DNA of 64,000 bases from the NCBI RefSeq assembly GCF_014837035.1, contig NZ_JACSPS010000003.1, positions 1 to 64,000 of the forward strand, read 5' to 3'. The DNA comes from Kaistella pullorum (GTDB lineage Bacteria > Bacteroidota > Bacteroidia > Flavobacteriales > Weeksellaceae). A program made the translations under genes and the position numbers. The notes beneath the pieces are model-generated. The model searched no databases, was not told the origin of the DNA, and saw nothing but the letters and a program-made list of their open reading frames with translations. Within the stretch, counting starts at the first letter, position 1. The number at the start of each line of letters is the position of its first letter. Below are positions 16,246 through 25,079 of this stretch, in pieces.

Positions 16246-17982
16246 TTACTTCCTTACCCGTTTCGGCTTCTTCGCTTCTTCCTTAGCCTTGGCCTCGTCG
16301 ATAGCTTTCTGTGCTTCATTGTACAGTGTGTCCGCGGATTCATATACGGTTTCCTCGTAGCCCGGCGAATCGAGAAAGATGTCTTCCCAGCGTTTCAGGC
16401 GGTCTTTCGTGTTCCAATTGAAGTCCGGGAAGAAGCGCTTCTCCCGCGAGATTTTGCTCATCGGATAGATATCTGAGTTCGCACCTACGTTGCAGGAGAT
16501 AATCTGCACCGTATTGTCTTCAAATTCGGCCTCGATGGTTCCGCAGGTTGAGAGGGCAACACCGATTCTTTCGACCTCTTTGGTTTTCTCATTCTGATCG
16601 TCTGCATAGGTGATCGCCTGTGCGTTACCGATGACTTTGGCAAGATTTACCTTGTTGTCCTTATAATAAACCGTCATCAGCTTGCCTTTTACCTGATTGA
16701 ACTCGTCTTTTAAATTGAGCGAATCTGCCTTGCTGATGGCGAAAGCGTTGCCGACGACTTTCAGCGAATCTATAAATTCATTCTCAGTATCAAAGTAGGC
16801 TTCTATCTTATCGCCGGTCACCTGTTTCTCGCCACTCCAGGCTATTGGTGCACCGAAAAGATGCATGATGCCATCGGTTTCATTGAAACTTAAAGAATCT
16901 GCACGAACCTGTATGTTAGATTTATACATGCGCGCCTTGCGAAACGCGCGGAGGAAACTTTTCTTTTTGAGCGGATCGTTGTTATCAACCTTCTGATAAG
17001 CCAAAAGCCGCTGCGCAGAGAAATACATTGAATCTTTTTCGAGAATCTTCACCGCATAAGGTCTTTCGGTCATCATAGCGGAGTCTTTTTTCTCGTAAAT
17101 CTCGCCGTAGCCGCCTTTCATATAGCGGTTTTCGGCCGGATCGCGAAGTGTGACGTTGCCTTTAGCCGTCCCAAATCCGGTGATCTGGTTGAAGTACATG
17201 TCGTCTCCTGTGAGGATCTTTCCGTTATAGTTAATACGTGAATTCTTCTTTAAATAGACTTCCTTGGAATTCATATTGTACGAACCGCGCTCGGTGTAGA
17301 TAAGGTTCGACGGGTTCTTCTTGTTTGTAATGGTGGTTGGACCGAAGAAATCTGCGGTATTCGTGTTCTGGTTTTGCTTGATGTTGCTGCCTTCTACGGT
17401 ATAATCAGGGTTGTTGATCTTCACGTTTCCGGTAAAATCGATCATTCGCGTGGCCAAATCGTAGGTTGCGGAACGCGTGTACATCACGTTTGTGGCATCG
17501 GAGATGGTGCCGCCGGTATTGAAATAGGCGACATTCGCGAGACGGTCATAATACAAGGTTTCGGTCTTTATGGTCTGGCGTGGGTCTGTTAACACTACAT
17601 TTTTCTTAGCGATGCCTTTTTGGGTATTACCGTCGTACTCCATTTCGCCAGCCGTAATCACCGATCCGTCTGCATTCTGCAATTTGACACTGCCAATGGC
17701 CTTCACGAAGTTTTCTTTCTCGTAGAATATCACTTCATCTGCAAACAGCACGGAACCCTGCTGCTCGAACTGAACATTGCCCTTGAAAAAGGGATTTCCA
17801 TTGTATCTGTCCGGTGTTTTCTGGAAGAAATCTGAGTGGATGAGACGTACTTTTTCGCCCTGTGGCGATTGCTTATTCGAATTGAAAAAGGGATCTTTAA
17901 CCAAAGGATCTGCGGGACGCATCGTAATCTGCCCGAAAAAATTGGCGGAAACGAAGAGAAATAAAACAAGAAGTCTGCTCAT
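16246..17982 (-). CDS. OstA-like protein (LptA/OstA N-terminal domain)
   Basis: A 578-residue exported protein with a short signal peptide (about residues 1-18, ending FFG) and repeated beta-jellyroll turns typical of LptA and the N-terminal domain of LptD, e.g. NPFFKGNVQFEQQGSVLFADEV and ITGFGTAKGNVTLRDPAENRY. Flavobacterial OstA-like proteins are thought to act in lipopolysaccharide transport across the periplasm; that is inference here. The C-terminus is Lys/Arg-rich (EAKAKEEAKKPKRVRK). Its ATG overlaps the stop of the upstream fur-type gene by four bases, so the two are translated from one message. Confidence 0.85.
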   Translation of the reverse strand: MSRLLVLFLFVSANFFGQITMRPADPLVKDPFFNSNKQSPQGEKVRLIHSDFFQKTPDRYNGNPFFKGNVQFEQQGSVLFADEVIFYEKENFVKAIGSVKLQNADGSVITAGEMEYDGNTQKGIAKKNVVLTDPRQTIKTETLYYDRLANVAYFNTGGTISDATNVMYTRSATYDLATRMIDFTGNVKINNPDYTVEGSNIKQNQNTNTADFFGPTTITNKKNPSNLIYTERGSYNMNSKEVYLKKNSRINYNGKILTGDDMYFNQITGFGTAKGNVTLRDPAENRYMKGGYGEIYEKKDSAMMTERPYAVKILEKDSMYFSAQRLLAYQKVDNNDPLKKKSFLRAFRKARMYKSNIQVRADSLSFNETDGIMHLFGAPIAWSGEKQVTGDKIEAYFDTENEFIDSLKVVGNAFAISKADSLNLKDEFNQVKGKLMTVYYKDNKVNLAKVIGNAQAITYADDQNEKTKEVERIGVALSTCGTIEAEFEDNTVQIISCNVGANSDIYPMSKISREKRFFPDFNWNTKDRLKRWEDIFLDSPGYEETVYESADTLYNEAQKAIDEAKAKEEAKKPKRVRK

Positions 17983-18458
17983 CCGTTGTTCTTGGTGCCG
18001 TAAAAGTAGAGTGAATGTGAGTCTATATTTACCCCGAAAGCCTTTTCAATGGATTCTTTGATGCCTTGGATACGCGGATCGCAAAACTCAATGATTTCCT
18101 CAATCTCTTTGTCTGAACCTTCCTTGTAAATCACAAGATGATCATGCTGCTTATCGAAATAAGATTTCTCATACGATGATGATGTGAGGGTCTTCTCGCC
18201 AAACTGGTGCTTGCGGATGAGTCCGGCATCAAGGAAGATCTCAATGGTGTTGTAAATAGTGGCTTTGGATACGTGATACTTCTTCTGCATCATCAAAAGG
18301 TAAAGGTCATCTACATTGAAATGGTGGTCCATCATGTAAATTTCCTCGAGTATCGTATAGCGTTCCGGCGTATTGCGGAATCCTTTCTGTAGTAAATATT
18401 GTCTCAGAACCTCTTTTATCGTGACTAAATTCAGTTCTTTCTGTGTCGCTTCCATCAA
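17979..18458 (-). CDS. Fur family transcriptional regulator
   Basis: A 159-residue Fur-type regulator. The winged helix is clear: RNTPERYTILEEIYMMDHHFNVDDLYLLM and KYHVSKATIYNTIEIFLDAGLI (recognition helix about residues 62-80). The metal-site histidines in HHFNVDD and in QHDHLVIYKEG are kept. The usual CxxC pair that binds structural zinc right after HDHL is absent; only one cysteine (EFCDPRI) remains. Members of this kind are common in Bacteroidota as peroxide, iron or zinc sensors; which one cannot be told. It is the first gene of a two-gene unit with the OstA-like gene. Confidence 0.88.
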   Translation of the reverse strand: MMEATQKELNLVTIKEVLRQYLLQKGFRNTPERYTILEEIYMMDHHFNVDDLYLLMMQKKYHVSKATIYNTIEIFLDAGLIRKHQFGEKTLTSSSYEKSYFDKQHDHLVIYKEGSDKEIEEIIEFCDPRIQGIKESIEKAFGVNIDSHSLYFYGTKNNG

Positions 18459-18546
18459 ATAAATTAAAGTACAAATTTATCGATTTTATTATTAATGAAT
18501 TCGCCCTCGCGATAGACTGAAACGATTAAAACAAACGTCAGAACGC

Positions 18547-20535
18547 TTAAGAGTTATAATGTTTGAAGGCTACCTGCTGAATCCTGTCGGTTACTACCTG
18601 CTGATCAAGCAGCGGCGTTGACTCTACCACTACGTTGTGAGGCGAAACTCCCCACGCTTTGAAATCATCACTGCCGATATATTTCACAAAATTGTAGATG
18701 TTCAGCGTGATTTTTTCTTTCACCGTCAGCAAGGTATCATTGATATAAGTATTGTCAATGATTACATACCGCAGATCGGGCGGTATATTGTGCGCGCGCA
18801 GCGATGGATGACTACTTCGCGACGGAATGCTTTCTTCCGCCATCATATCGGCAAGAACCTGATCGAAATAATCATTTATACGGCGGTCAACCTTGAAACC
18901 CAGGAGGAAATTGATCTTGTAAATGGTGCCGGGCATGATCTCATCCACCGTATATTTAAAAGTAAACGGATCCTCCTGGTTCACGATGTTCAGGATGAAA
19001 TAATGGTCGGCGCGCTTCGGCTGTTTTCGCAAAATAGAATAAATGATCTTAGCTTCGATCTCGTCCTCTTTCTTTGCTCGGCTGAGGAAAGCGAGGTTTG
19101 TAGAATATTTCGGGATGGTTTCGTCGAGTTTTAAGTCTTTAATGACAGAAACATATTTATCGAGTTTGACAAATTTGATGAATTTAGCTTTGATCAGCCT
19201 TCCGTTGTACCATGCGTACATACAAACCGCGATGAAACCGCCAAGTACCATCGTGAGCCAGCCGCCATCGAAAAATTTGATGACATTCGCGTAAAAGAAA
19301 CCGAGTTCTATGCAGAGATATACGGCCAGAAAACCAAATGCAAAAACTTTCACCACCTGCGTTCGGCGCAGCCAGAAGAAAAGCAGCGTGGTTGTCATCA
19401 GCATGGTGATCGTAATGGTGAGTCCATAGGCCGCCTCCATCGCTTCAGATTCTTTAAAATAAATCACGACGATGAAACACAGCACCATCAAGCCCCAGTT
19501 GATCTTCGGAATATACATCTGACCTTTAACACCCGAAGGATAATCAATCTGCTGATTTGGCCAGAACGAAATAGACATGGCTTCAGAAAACATGGTAAAT
19601 GATCCTGTGATCACGGACTGGCTCGCAATAATTGCTGCCGCAGTCGCTAAGATTACTCCCGGCAAAATGGCCCACGCGGGCATGATGCCGAAAATAGGGT
19701 TGATTCCTTCTGCAACCTGCCCGTAATTATCAAGAAGCCACGCACCCTGACCCAAATAATTGAGAATCAGCATCAGTTTAACAAAAATCCAACTTACGCG
19801 AATATTTCTTTTGCCACAATGTCCCAAATCAGAATAAAGCGCTTCCGCGCCTGTCGTACAAAGAAAAACCGCACCCATAATGATGATCGCACTTGGCGAA
19901 TGGGTGATCAGGTTGTAAGCGTAATAAGGATTGAACGATTTTAATATTTCAACATGATCGAAAATGTGCATGGAGCCGGAAATGCCAAGCACAAGGAACC
20001 ATAAGACCATCACCGGCCCAAATAACTTCCCGATTGAAGCTGTTCCAAACTGCTGCACGATGAAAACAATTGCTAAAATAATAATCGTAATACCCACGAC
20101 CGGCGTGTGCGGACTGTAAATCTTAAGACCTTCAACCGCGGACATTACCGTAAGTGACGGCGTTATGACACTATCTGCCACGAGCGTAGCGGCCCCGATA
20201 ATTGCTACGACATAGAGCCATTTCTTTTTAAGCCGCTTCACCAGGGAATACAGCGAAAGAATACCACCCTCACCCTTGTTGTCGGCACGCAGGGCGATAA
20301 TGACATATTTGAATGTCGTCTGAAGTGTTAACGTCCAGATTATACATGAAAGCGCGCCTTCGATATATTCGTCGAACGGCATTGTACTGCCCACGCTGCG
20401 CGCATTCACGATGGCTTTCATTACGTAAAGCGGTGAGGTACCGATGTCTCCAAATACAATTCCGAGGGAAACTAAAACGCCAAGCGCCGTAAGCTTCTTC
20501 GTGTCAAAATGATTGCCTTCAACTCCTTTGGACAT
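18547..20535 (-). CDS. kup: Kup-type potassium uptake permease
   Basis: A 662-residue inner-membrane K+/H+ symporter. About twelve hydrophobic helices (residues 12-450) start with LGVLVSLGIVFGDIGTSPLYVMKAI, the Kup signature, and include GEGGILSLYSLVKR and TTGAEALYSDLGHCG. A cytoplasmic C-terminal domain of about 200 residues follows. Length is close to E. coli Kup (622). It is a single gene; no Trk or Kdp genes are near. No terminator hairpin was seen in the short gap to the fur-type gene. Confidence 0.95.
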   Translation of the reverse strand: MSKGVEGNHFDTKKLTALGVLVSLGIVFGDIGTSPLYVMKAIVNARSVGSTMPFDEYIEGALSCIIWTLTLQTTFKYVIIALRADNKGEGGILSLYSLVKRLKKKWLYVVAIIGAATLVADSVITPSLTVMSAVEGLKIYSPHTPVVGITIIILAIVFIVQQFGTASIGKLFGPVMVLWFLVLGISGSMHIFDHVEILKSFNPYYAYNLITHSPSAIIIMGAVFLCTTGAEALYSDLGHCGKRNIRVSWIFVKLMLILNYLGQGAWLLDNYGQVAEGINPIFGIMPAWAILPGVILATAAAIIASQSVITGSFTMFSEAMSISFWPNQQIDYPSGVKGQMYIPKINWGLMVLCFIVVIYFKESEAMEAAYGLTITITMLMTTTLLFFWLRRTQVVKVFAFGFLAVYLCIELGFFYANVIKFFDGGWLTMVLGGFIAVCMYAWYNGRLIKAKFIKFVKLDKYVSVIKDLKLDETIPKYSTNLAFLSRAKKEDEIEAKIIYSILRKQPKRADHYFILNIVNQEDPFTFKYTVDEIMPGTIYKINFLLGFKVDRRINDYFDQVLADMMAEESIPSRSSHPSLRAHNIPPDLRYVIIDNTYINDTLLTVKEKITLNIYNFVKYIGSDDFKAWGVSPHNVVVESTPLLDQQVVTDRIQQVAFKHYNS

Positions 20536-20617
20536 TTCTCAACAAGATTTTAATGCGCAAATGTAGAATAAAAAACGTTTTCGCAAATGCGAATAGTGTT
20601 GTAATGTTTGGTGGGCA

Positions 20618-20642
20618 TAAAAAAACTCCCTGGCGGGAGTTT
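20618..20642 (-). terminator. Rho-independent terminator after pdhB
   Basis: Stem AAACTCCC / GGGAGTTT (20623-20630, 20635-20642) with TGGC loop; on the minus strand it is followed by a T run. It lies 10 bases after the pdhB stop. Confidence 0.88.
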
Positions 20643-20651
20643 CATTCATTA

Positions 20652-21635
20652 TCAAGCTTTGATATACATCGCTTTCTTAATTTCCTCTTTTACTTTTTCA
20701 AGCTTCGGGAACCATTCAGCAAACAACGCCGCTGAATAGGGTGCTGGCGCATCCGGTGTCGTGATTCTCTTGATTGGTGCATCCAGATAATCAAATGCTT
20801 TCTGCTGAACCATATACGCAATTTCTGATGAGAGCGAAGCCATTGGCCAGGCTTCTTCCAGAACTACCAAACGGTTAGTTTTCTTTACAGATTCAATGAT
20901 TGTATCAAAGTCAAGCGGACGTACTGTTCTAAGATCGATCACCTCTACCGAGATACCTTCCTTAGCCAAATCTTCCGCCGCTTGCATCGCAAGCTTCATG
21001 ATCTTTCCAAAAGAAACCAGCGTTACATCTTTACCTTCTTTCTTGATATCAGCTTTACCAATTGGGATGTAATATTCTTCGTCCGGAATTTCCATCTTGT
21101 CGCCATACATCTGCTCAGATTCCATGAATATTACCGGATCATTATCCTGGATGGCGCTTTTCAGCAAACCTTTCGCATCGTAAGGGTTTGAAGGAACCAC
21201 AACTTTAAGGCCCGGCGTGTTAGCGAACCAATTTTCAAAAGCTTGAGAGTGTGTAGCACCCAGCTGACCTGCAGAAGCCGTCGGACCACGGAAAACAATC
21301 GGACAGTTCCACTGTCCACCGCTCATTTGGCGGATCTTGGCAGCGTTATTTATAATTTGGTCAATACCTACAAGGGCAAAATTGAAGGTCATGTATTCTA
21401 CGATCGGTCGGTTTCCGTTCATTGCGGAGCCTACTGCGATCCCGGTGAAGCCAAGCTCAGCAATCGGTGTGTCTATGATACGCTTCGGCCCAAACTCATC
21501 CAGCATGCCTTTCGAAGCTTTATAGGCACCATTATATTCCGCTACTTCCTCACCCATCAGATAGATGGATTGGTCTTTGCGCATTTCCTCGCTCATTGCC
21601 TGTGCAATAACCTCCCGAAAAGTATATTCCTTCAT
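20652..21635 (-). CDS. pdhB: Pyruvate dehydrogenase E1 component, beta subunit
   Basis: A 327-residue thiamine-diphosphate enzyme subunit that with E1 alpha decarboxylates pyruvate in the PDH complex. It has IYLMGEEVAEYNGAYKAS (residues 24-41) with the cofactor-contacting glutamate, RIIDTPIAELGFTGIAVGSAMNG, and the C-terminal transketolase domain beginning VTLVSFGKIMKLA. The match to flavobacterial PdhB is close along the full length. The E1 alpha and E2 genes are not next to it, so subunits are encoded apart in this genome. It has its own terminator. Confidence 0.92.
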   Translation of the reverse strand: MKEYTFREVIAQAMSEEMRKDQSIYLMGEEVAEYNGAYKASKGMLDEFGPKRIIDTPIAELGFTGIAVGSAMNGNRPIVEYMTFNFALVGIDQIINNAAKIRQMSGGQWNCPIVFRGPTASAGQLGATHSQAFENWFANTPGLKVVVPSNPYDAKGLLKSAIQDNDPVIFMESEQMYGDKMEIPDEEYYIPIGKADIKKEGKDVTLVSFGKIMKLAMQAAEDLAKEGISVEVIDLRTVRPLDFDTIIESVKKTNRLVVLEEAWPMASLSSEIAYMVQQKAFDYLDAPIKRITTPDAPAPYSAALFAEWFPKLEKVKEEIKKAMYIKA

Positions 21636-21701
21636 GATTCTTTAAAAAAATTAATGTACAAAAGTAAAGATTTTTTCCCAAACCTGAGGCCGGCGGCAAC
21701 A

Positions 21702-21725
21702 GAAAAAGCAACCCTGTGGGTTGCT
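21702..21725 (-). terminator. Rho-independent terminator after the DUF2147 gene
   Basis: Stem AGCAACCC / GGGTTGCT (21707-21714, 21718-21725) with a three-base loop; on the minus strand followed by TTTTT. It lies 24 bases after the stop. Confidence 0.85.
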
Positions 21726-21749
21726 TGTATATCGTAATTGAGATTTCAG

Positions 21750-22169
21750 TTATTTCACTTTATGCCAGGTCTGGCTGCGGCCGATAAGCGAGAAACCAAC
21801 GTATCCACGTACATTCAGTTTATCACCTTCACGCTCTATGTTACACTTGTAAGTTTTACCTGTTTTCGGATCGGTGATTGTTCCACCGGTAAATGTAGCT
21901 CCGTCTTTCTGCATCCCACGGATCACTTCCATACCTAGAATTGGCTTGTTCTTGCGGTCGTCTTTACAGTCTACACAGTTTGCATTTGCAGGTTTGATGA
22001 GCAACTGTACAACTTTGCCGTAATACTTTCCGTCAGATTTTTTAAAGATTTCCACGATAGATTTAGGCTGTCCTGTGGCATCATCAATGGTTTTCCATTT
22101 CCCTTCGATCTGGGCATAAGAGAAGGTGGCGAAAAACAAGGCAACGAAAGCGAAAATTATTTTTTTCAT
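21750..22169 (-). CDS. Exported DUF2147 family protein
   Basis: A 139-residue secreted protein with a signal peptide of about 19 residues (ending FSYAQ). The mature part starts IEGKWKTIDDATGQPKSIVE and continues with IEREGDKLNVRGYVG and SLIGRSQTWHKV, the lipocalin-like DUF2147 pattern. A CVDC pair (VDCKDD region) may form a disulfide or bind metal. Function is unknown; in some bacteria relatives are linked to envelope or stress phenotypes. It is a single-gene unit ended by a strong terminator. Confidence 0.85.
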   Translation of the reverse strand: MKKIIFAFVALFFATFSYAQIEGKWKTIDDATGQPKSIVEIFKKSDGKYYGKVVQLLIKPANANCVDCKDDRKNKPILGMEVIRGMQKDGATFTGGTITDPKTGKTYKCNIEREGDKLNVRGYVGFSLIGRSQTWHKVK

Positions 22170-22285
22170 TTTAAAAGTTTGTTAAATTTTTATTTTGATA
22201 AATGTAATTAAAAAAAGTTAAACACCAAATAATTAATCAATCCGCAAGGATATTTTAAAACACGTTCCGAATATGAAATCCGGTG

Positions 22286-24208
22286 CTAATGAAGTTTGCG
22301 GTTGATGACACGGTCCATATAATCCTGGCACCACGCGCGGGCTTTCAGAGTTCCGAGTTTGGTCTCGGTAGAATTAATCTTTCCAAGCAGATTTTTTTCG
22401 AGTGCTAGATCTTCTTTTGCATAGATCCCGGTGACGTCTTGGCCATTAAACAGATAGATATAATTCCCGATAATGAACTGCTCAATTCCCGTTGATGTTA
22501 CTATAAAGTACTCTTCCTTCTGAGCTGAAACGAGACTTCGTCCCCAACTGCGGATTCTCTTATTGTAACCCATCAGATCAGCCAATGTAGGATATATATC
22601 CATTTGCTGCGCGGGTTCGGCTATTTCACCGTGAAGGTTGTACTCTGGATTTGGCGAATAGAACAAGATGGGAACAGCTGCCCGGTTCATCGCTTTTTCA
22701 TATTCGGGATAGGCGACCTGATTGGTATGATCTGCAACCACCACGAAAATGGTATTCCGGAACCATTGTTTTGTTTTCGCAGTTTCGAAAAAGCGCTTTA
22801 AAGCAAAATCGGTGTAACCAATCGGCGCATGAATTTCCAGCGTTCCTTTCGGAAATTTACCTTCATATTTTGCCGGAATTTTGAACGGATGATGTGAAGA
22901 AACCGAAAACATCGTGGCCATAAACGGTGATTTCTTCGCAGAAATGGTATTTGCGAAATACTGAAAGAACGGCTCATCCCAAATACCCCAAATCCCATCG
23001 AAATCTGCGTCATTATTATATTCGTTCTTTCCGTAATAATTCTTAAAACCTAAAATATTCCCGAATCCTAAAAAGCCCATCGAACCGTTTGGCGCGCCGT
23101 GAAAAAAGGAAGTGTCGTAACCCATTTCGTTACTCACCGAGACAATCGACTGGATTTTCTGATTGGCGTACGGAGAACCTGTGAAAGCATCTTTCAGCGC
23201 AGGGATGCCCGCAAGCACAGAACTCATACCGTGAATCGACTGCCGGCCGTTCGCGTAAGCATTTGTGGCTATAAGGCTGTGCTGCGCGAGACTGTCTAAA
23301 AACGGCGTGTACGAGACGAAATTTTCAATCTTATTATTCTTATTGAACGCGCCGGAATATTCTTTCGAGAAACTTTCAAGGATGAAAATCACCACATTCG
23401 GCTTCTCAGCGGGAGCTTCACGTGGGTAGAATTTGTAGGGCCTGATATGTTTTTCAATAAATGCGTCATCCACAAAATGAACTTCCTTAAAATTATTGGT
23501 CGTCAAAGTTCTGAAAAACGAAAAAACACTATTAAGTACCACGTTAGCCTGCAGCGGATTTTTAATGTGTCTGTTTGCATCCACAAGATTGATCGGACGC
23601 GTAGAATGTTTGAAATCGCCGCGGATCCCACCCACAACCAGTGTTGCGACCAGGCTTAATGTAATGATTGTTGACACAAAATATATCCATTTGACCTGTG
23701 CTTTACGTGGTAAAATTTTAATTCTTTGATAAAGAAAAATCCAAAGCGCCATCAGCGCCACAAACCAAATGATCACAAACGGATGTTCCAAAACGGAGAT
23801 TAGAAAAACCTTCACGAGATTGCTTTCGTTCTGCGCAACCGACATCGCAGCCATCGTGAGCCGTGCCTGAGAGAATTTGTAATAGATGAAATCGCCAAAA
23901 TTGAGTGAATATGCAATCCCGTTGGTGATAAAATAGAGCCAAAACAAAAATGTCTGGTAACCTTTTGACGTGTTGAGCAGCAACGGAAGCAAACTTGCGA
24001 GAATGAAAAGCGCATTCACGTAGAGAATTGCAGTAGTATCAAAGGCAGTTCCGTGGTATGCAAGGCGCAGATATTCTGAAATGGAATCGATTTTAATCAG
24101 ATCTTTATTGAAAATCCAGAAAAGCAGGCGTGCAAACTGATAGAACACAAATGCCAGAAATATTCTGTAAAATAAAACGCCGATTTCGCGAAGTCTGATT
24201 TCCTTCAT
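22286..24208 (-). CDS. LTA synthase family sulfatase-fold membrane transferase
   Basis: A 640-residue protein with five N-terminal helices (residues 8-200) and a large periplasmic alkaline-phosphatase/sulfatase domain. NVVIFILESFSKEYSG (271-286) gives the metal-binding glutamate E278. The nucleophile position lies in NAYANGRQSIHGMSSVLAG, where Ser324 replaces the threonine of Gram-positive LtaS; VVADHTNQ supplies later metal ligands. Gram-negative members usually transfer phosphoethanolamine or phosphoglycerol to lipid A, glycans or proteins, so true lipoteichoic acid synthesis is not implied. It is divergent from pssA, which makes a phospholipid precursor, a suggestive but unproven link. Confidence 0.86.
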   Translation of the reverse strand: MKEIRLREIGVLFYRIFLAFVFYQFARLLFWIFNKDLIKIDSISEYLRLAYHGTAFDTTAILYVNALFILASLLPLLLNTSKGYQTFLFWLYFITNGIAYSLNFGDFIYYKFSQARLTMAAMSVAQNESNLVKVFLISVLEHPFVIIWFVALMALWIFLYQRIKILPRKAQVKWIYFVSTIITLSLVATLVVGGIRGDFKHSTRPINLVDANRHIKNPLQANVVLNSVFSFFRTLTTNNFKEVHFVDDAFIEKHIRPYKFYPREAPAEKPNVVIFILESFSKEYSGAFNKNNKIENFVSYTPFLDSLAQHSLIATNAYANGRQSIHGMSSVLAGIPALKDAFTGSPYANQKIQSIVSVSNEMGYDTSFFHGAPNGSMGFLGFGNILGFKNYYGKNEYNNDADFDGIWGIWDEPFFQYFANTISAKKSPFMATMFSVSSHHPFKIPAKYEGKFPKGTLEIHAPIGYTDFALKRFFETAKTKQWFRNTIFVVVADHTNQVAYPEYEKAMNRAAVPILFYSPNPEYNLHGEIAEPAQQMDIYPTLADLMGYNKRIRSWGRSLVSAQKEEYFIVTSTGIEQFIIGNYIYLFNGQDVTGIYAKEDLALEKNLLGKINSTETKLGTLKARAWCQDYMDRVINRKLH

Positions 24209-24314
24209 TTAGCTTAAATATTGGGCCCCAAATTTACATTAAATTCGCTTTAGAGACCACGACTTCGTATTTAAACGCTATTTTTGCGTAGCTAACTATT
24301 TAGGGATTTTGGGT

Positions 24315-25028
24315 ATGAATTTCATCAAAAACAATCTGGCAAATGCTTTTACGCTGGCCAATTTGCTGTCGGGAACCATCGGCGTAATCAATTTAATTAC
24401 AGGAAATTATCAGATAACGGCACTTTGCATCATCATTTCGCTGATCCTCGATTTTTTCGATGGTTTTATAGCACGCGCGATGAAATCGAACTCAAATCTC
24501 GGTGCGCAGCTAGACTCGCTGGCTGACATGGTGAGCTTCGGCGTTCTGCCCGGAATTACAATGTACAAAGCACTTGATCCTTTCGGCGCGCAGTTTTTGG
24601 GTGCAGAACTTCCATTTGAACTTAAATATCTCGGACTTTTCATCACGCTGTTTTCATGCCTGAGATTGGCCATCTTTAATCTGGATGAAGAGCAAACCTA
24701 CTATTTCAAAGGCCTCAACACACCCTCAAACACCATCCTGATTTTCGGGCTTTATTATGCATTCCTTGAAACGGAAGCTTTCAGTTTTTTATTTGAAAAC
24801 CAGTTGCTGTTGCTGATTCTCACCGCAATCTCGTCGTGGATTTTAATCGCGCCGATACGTATGATCGCGATGAAATTTAAGTCAAAACAAATAAAAGATA
24901 ATTACCCCAAAATTGCGCTCGCAATCGGAGCGATTTTGATTTTAATTATATTTAAAACCGTCGGGATTCCGCTCGTGATCATTTATTACATCATCATTTC
25001 GGTCCTTTTCAGGAAGCAGTTAGTATAA
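24315..25028 (+). CDS. pssA: CDP-diacylglycerol-serine O-phosphatidyltransferase
   Basis: A 237-residue inner-membrane enzyme that makes phosphatidylserine, precursor of phosphatidylethanolamine. The CDP-alcohol phosphatidyltransferase motif is complete: D-x2-D-G-x2-A-R-x8-G-x3-D-x3-D, from DFFDGFIAR to LDSLAD (about residues 48-70). Six hydrophobic segments are present. The start is ATG at 24315; a TTG six bases earlier is possible but less likely. A TAnnTTTG box lies at 24279-24286. It leads a rightward run of four closely spaced genes. Confidence 0.92.
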   Translation: MNFIKNNLANAFTLANLLSGTIGVINLITGNYQITALCIIISLILDFFDGFIARAMKSNSNLGAQLDSLADMVSFGVLPGITMYKALDPFGAQFLGAELPFELKYLGLFITLFSCLRLAIFNLDEEQTYYFKGLNTPSNTILIFGLYYAFLETEAFSFLFENQLLLLILTAISSWILIAPIRMIAMKFKSKQIKDNYPKIALAIGAILILIIFKTVGIPLVIIYYIIISVLFRKQLV

Positions 25029-25079
25029 TTAAATACTTTAAAACTTCATTCGGCGACTGACCATTTCTTAAAATTAAAT

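Noticed and set aside
20191-20210. GGCCCCGAT-like sequence as a third Flavo-1-like element
   Set aside because: It lies inside kup coding sequence and lacks the TAGCCCCGAT start, the hairpin and the 3' GAGCGGG segment.
21243-21737. 164-codon plus-strand open frame
   Set aside because: It runs opposite to pdhB and through the DUF2147 terminator; no family or signal is visible.
22286-24208. True lipoteichoic acid synthase
   Set aside because: The organism is Gram-negative and the nucleophile residue is Ser; a phosphoethanolamine or phosphoglycerol transferase is more likely.
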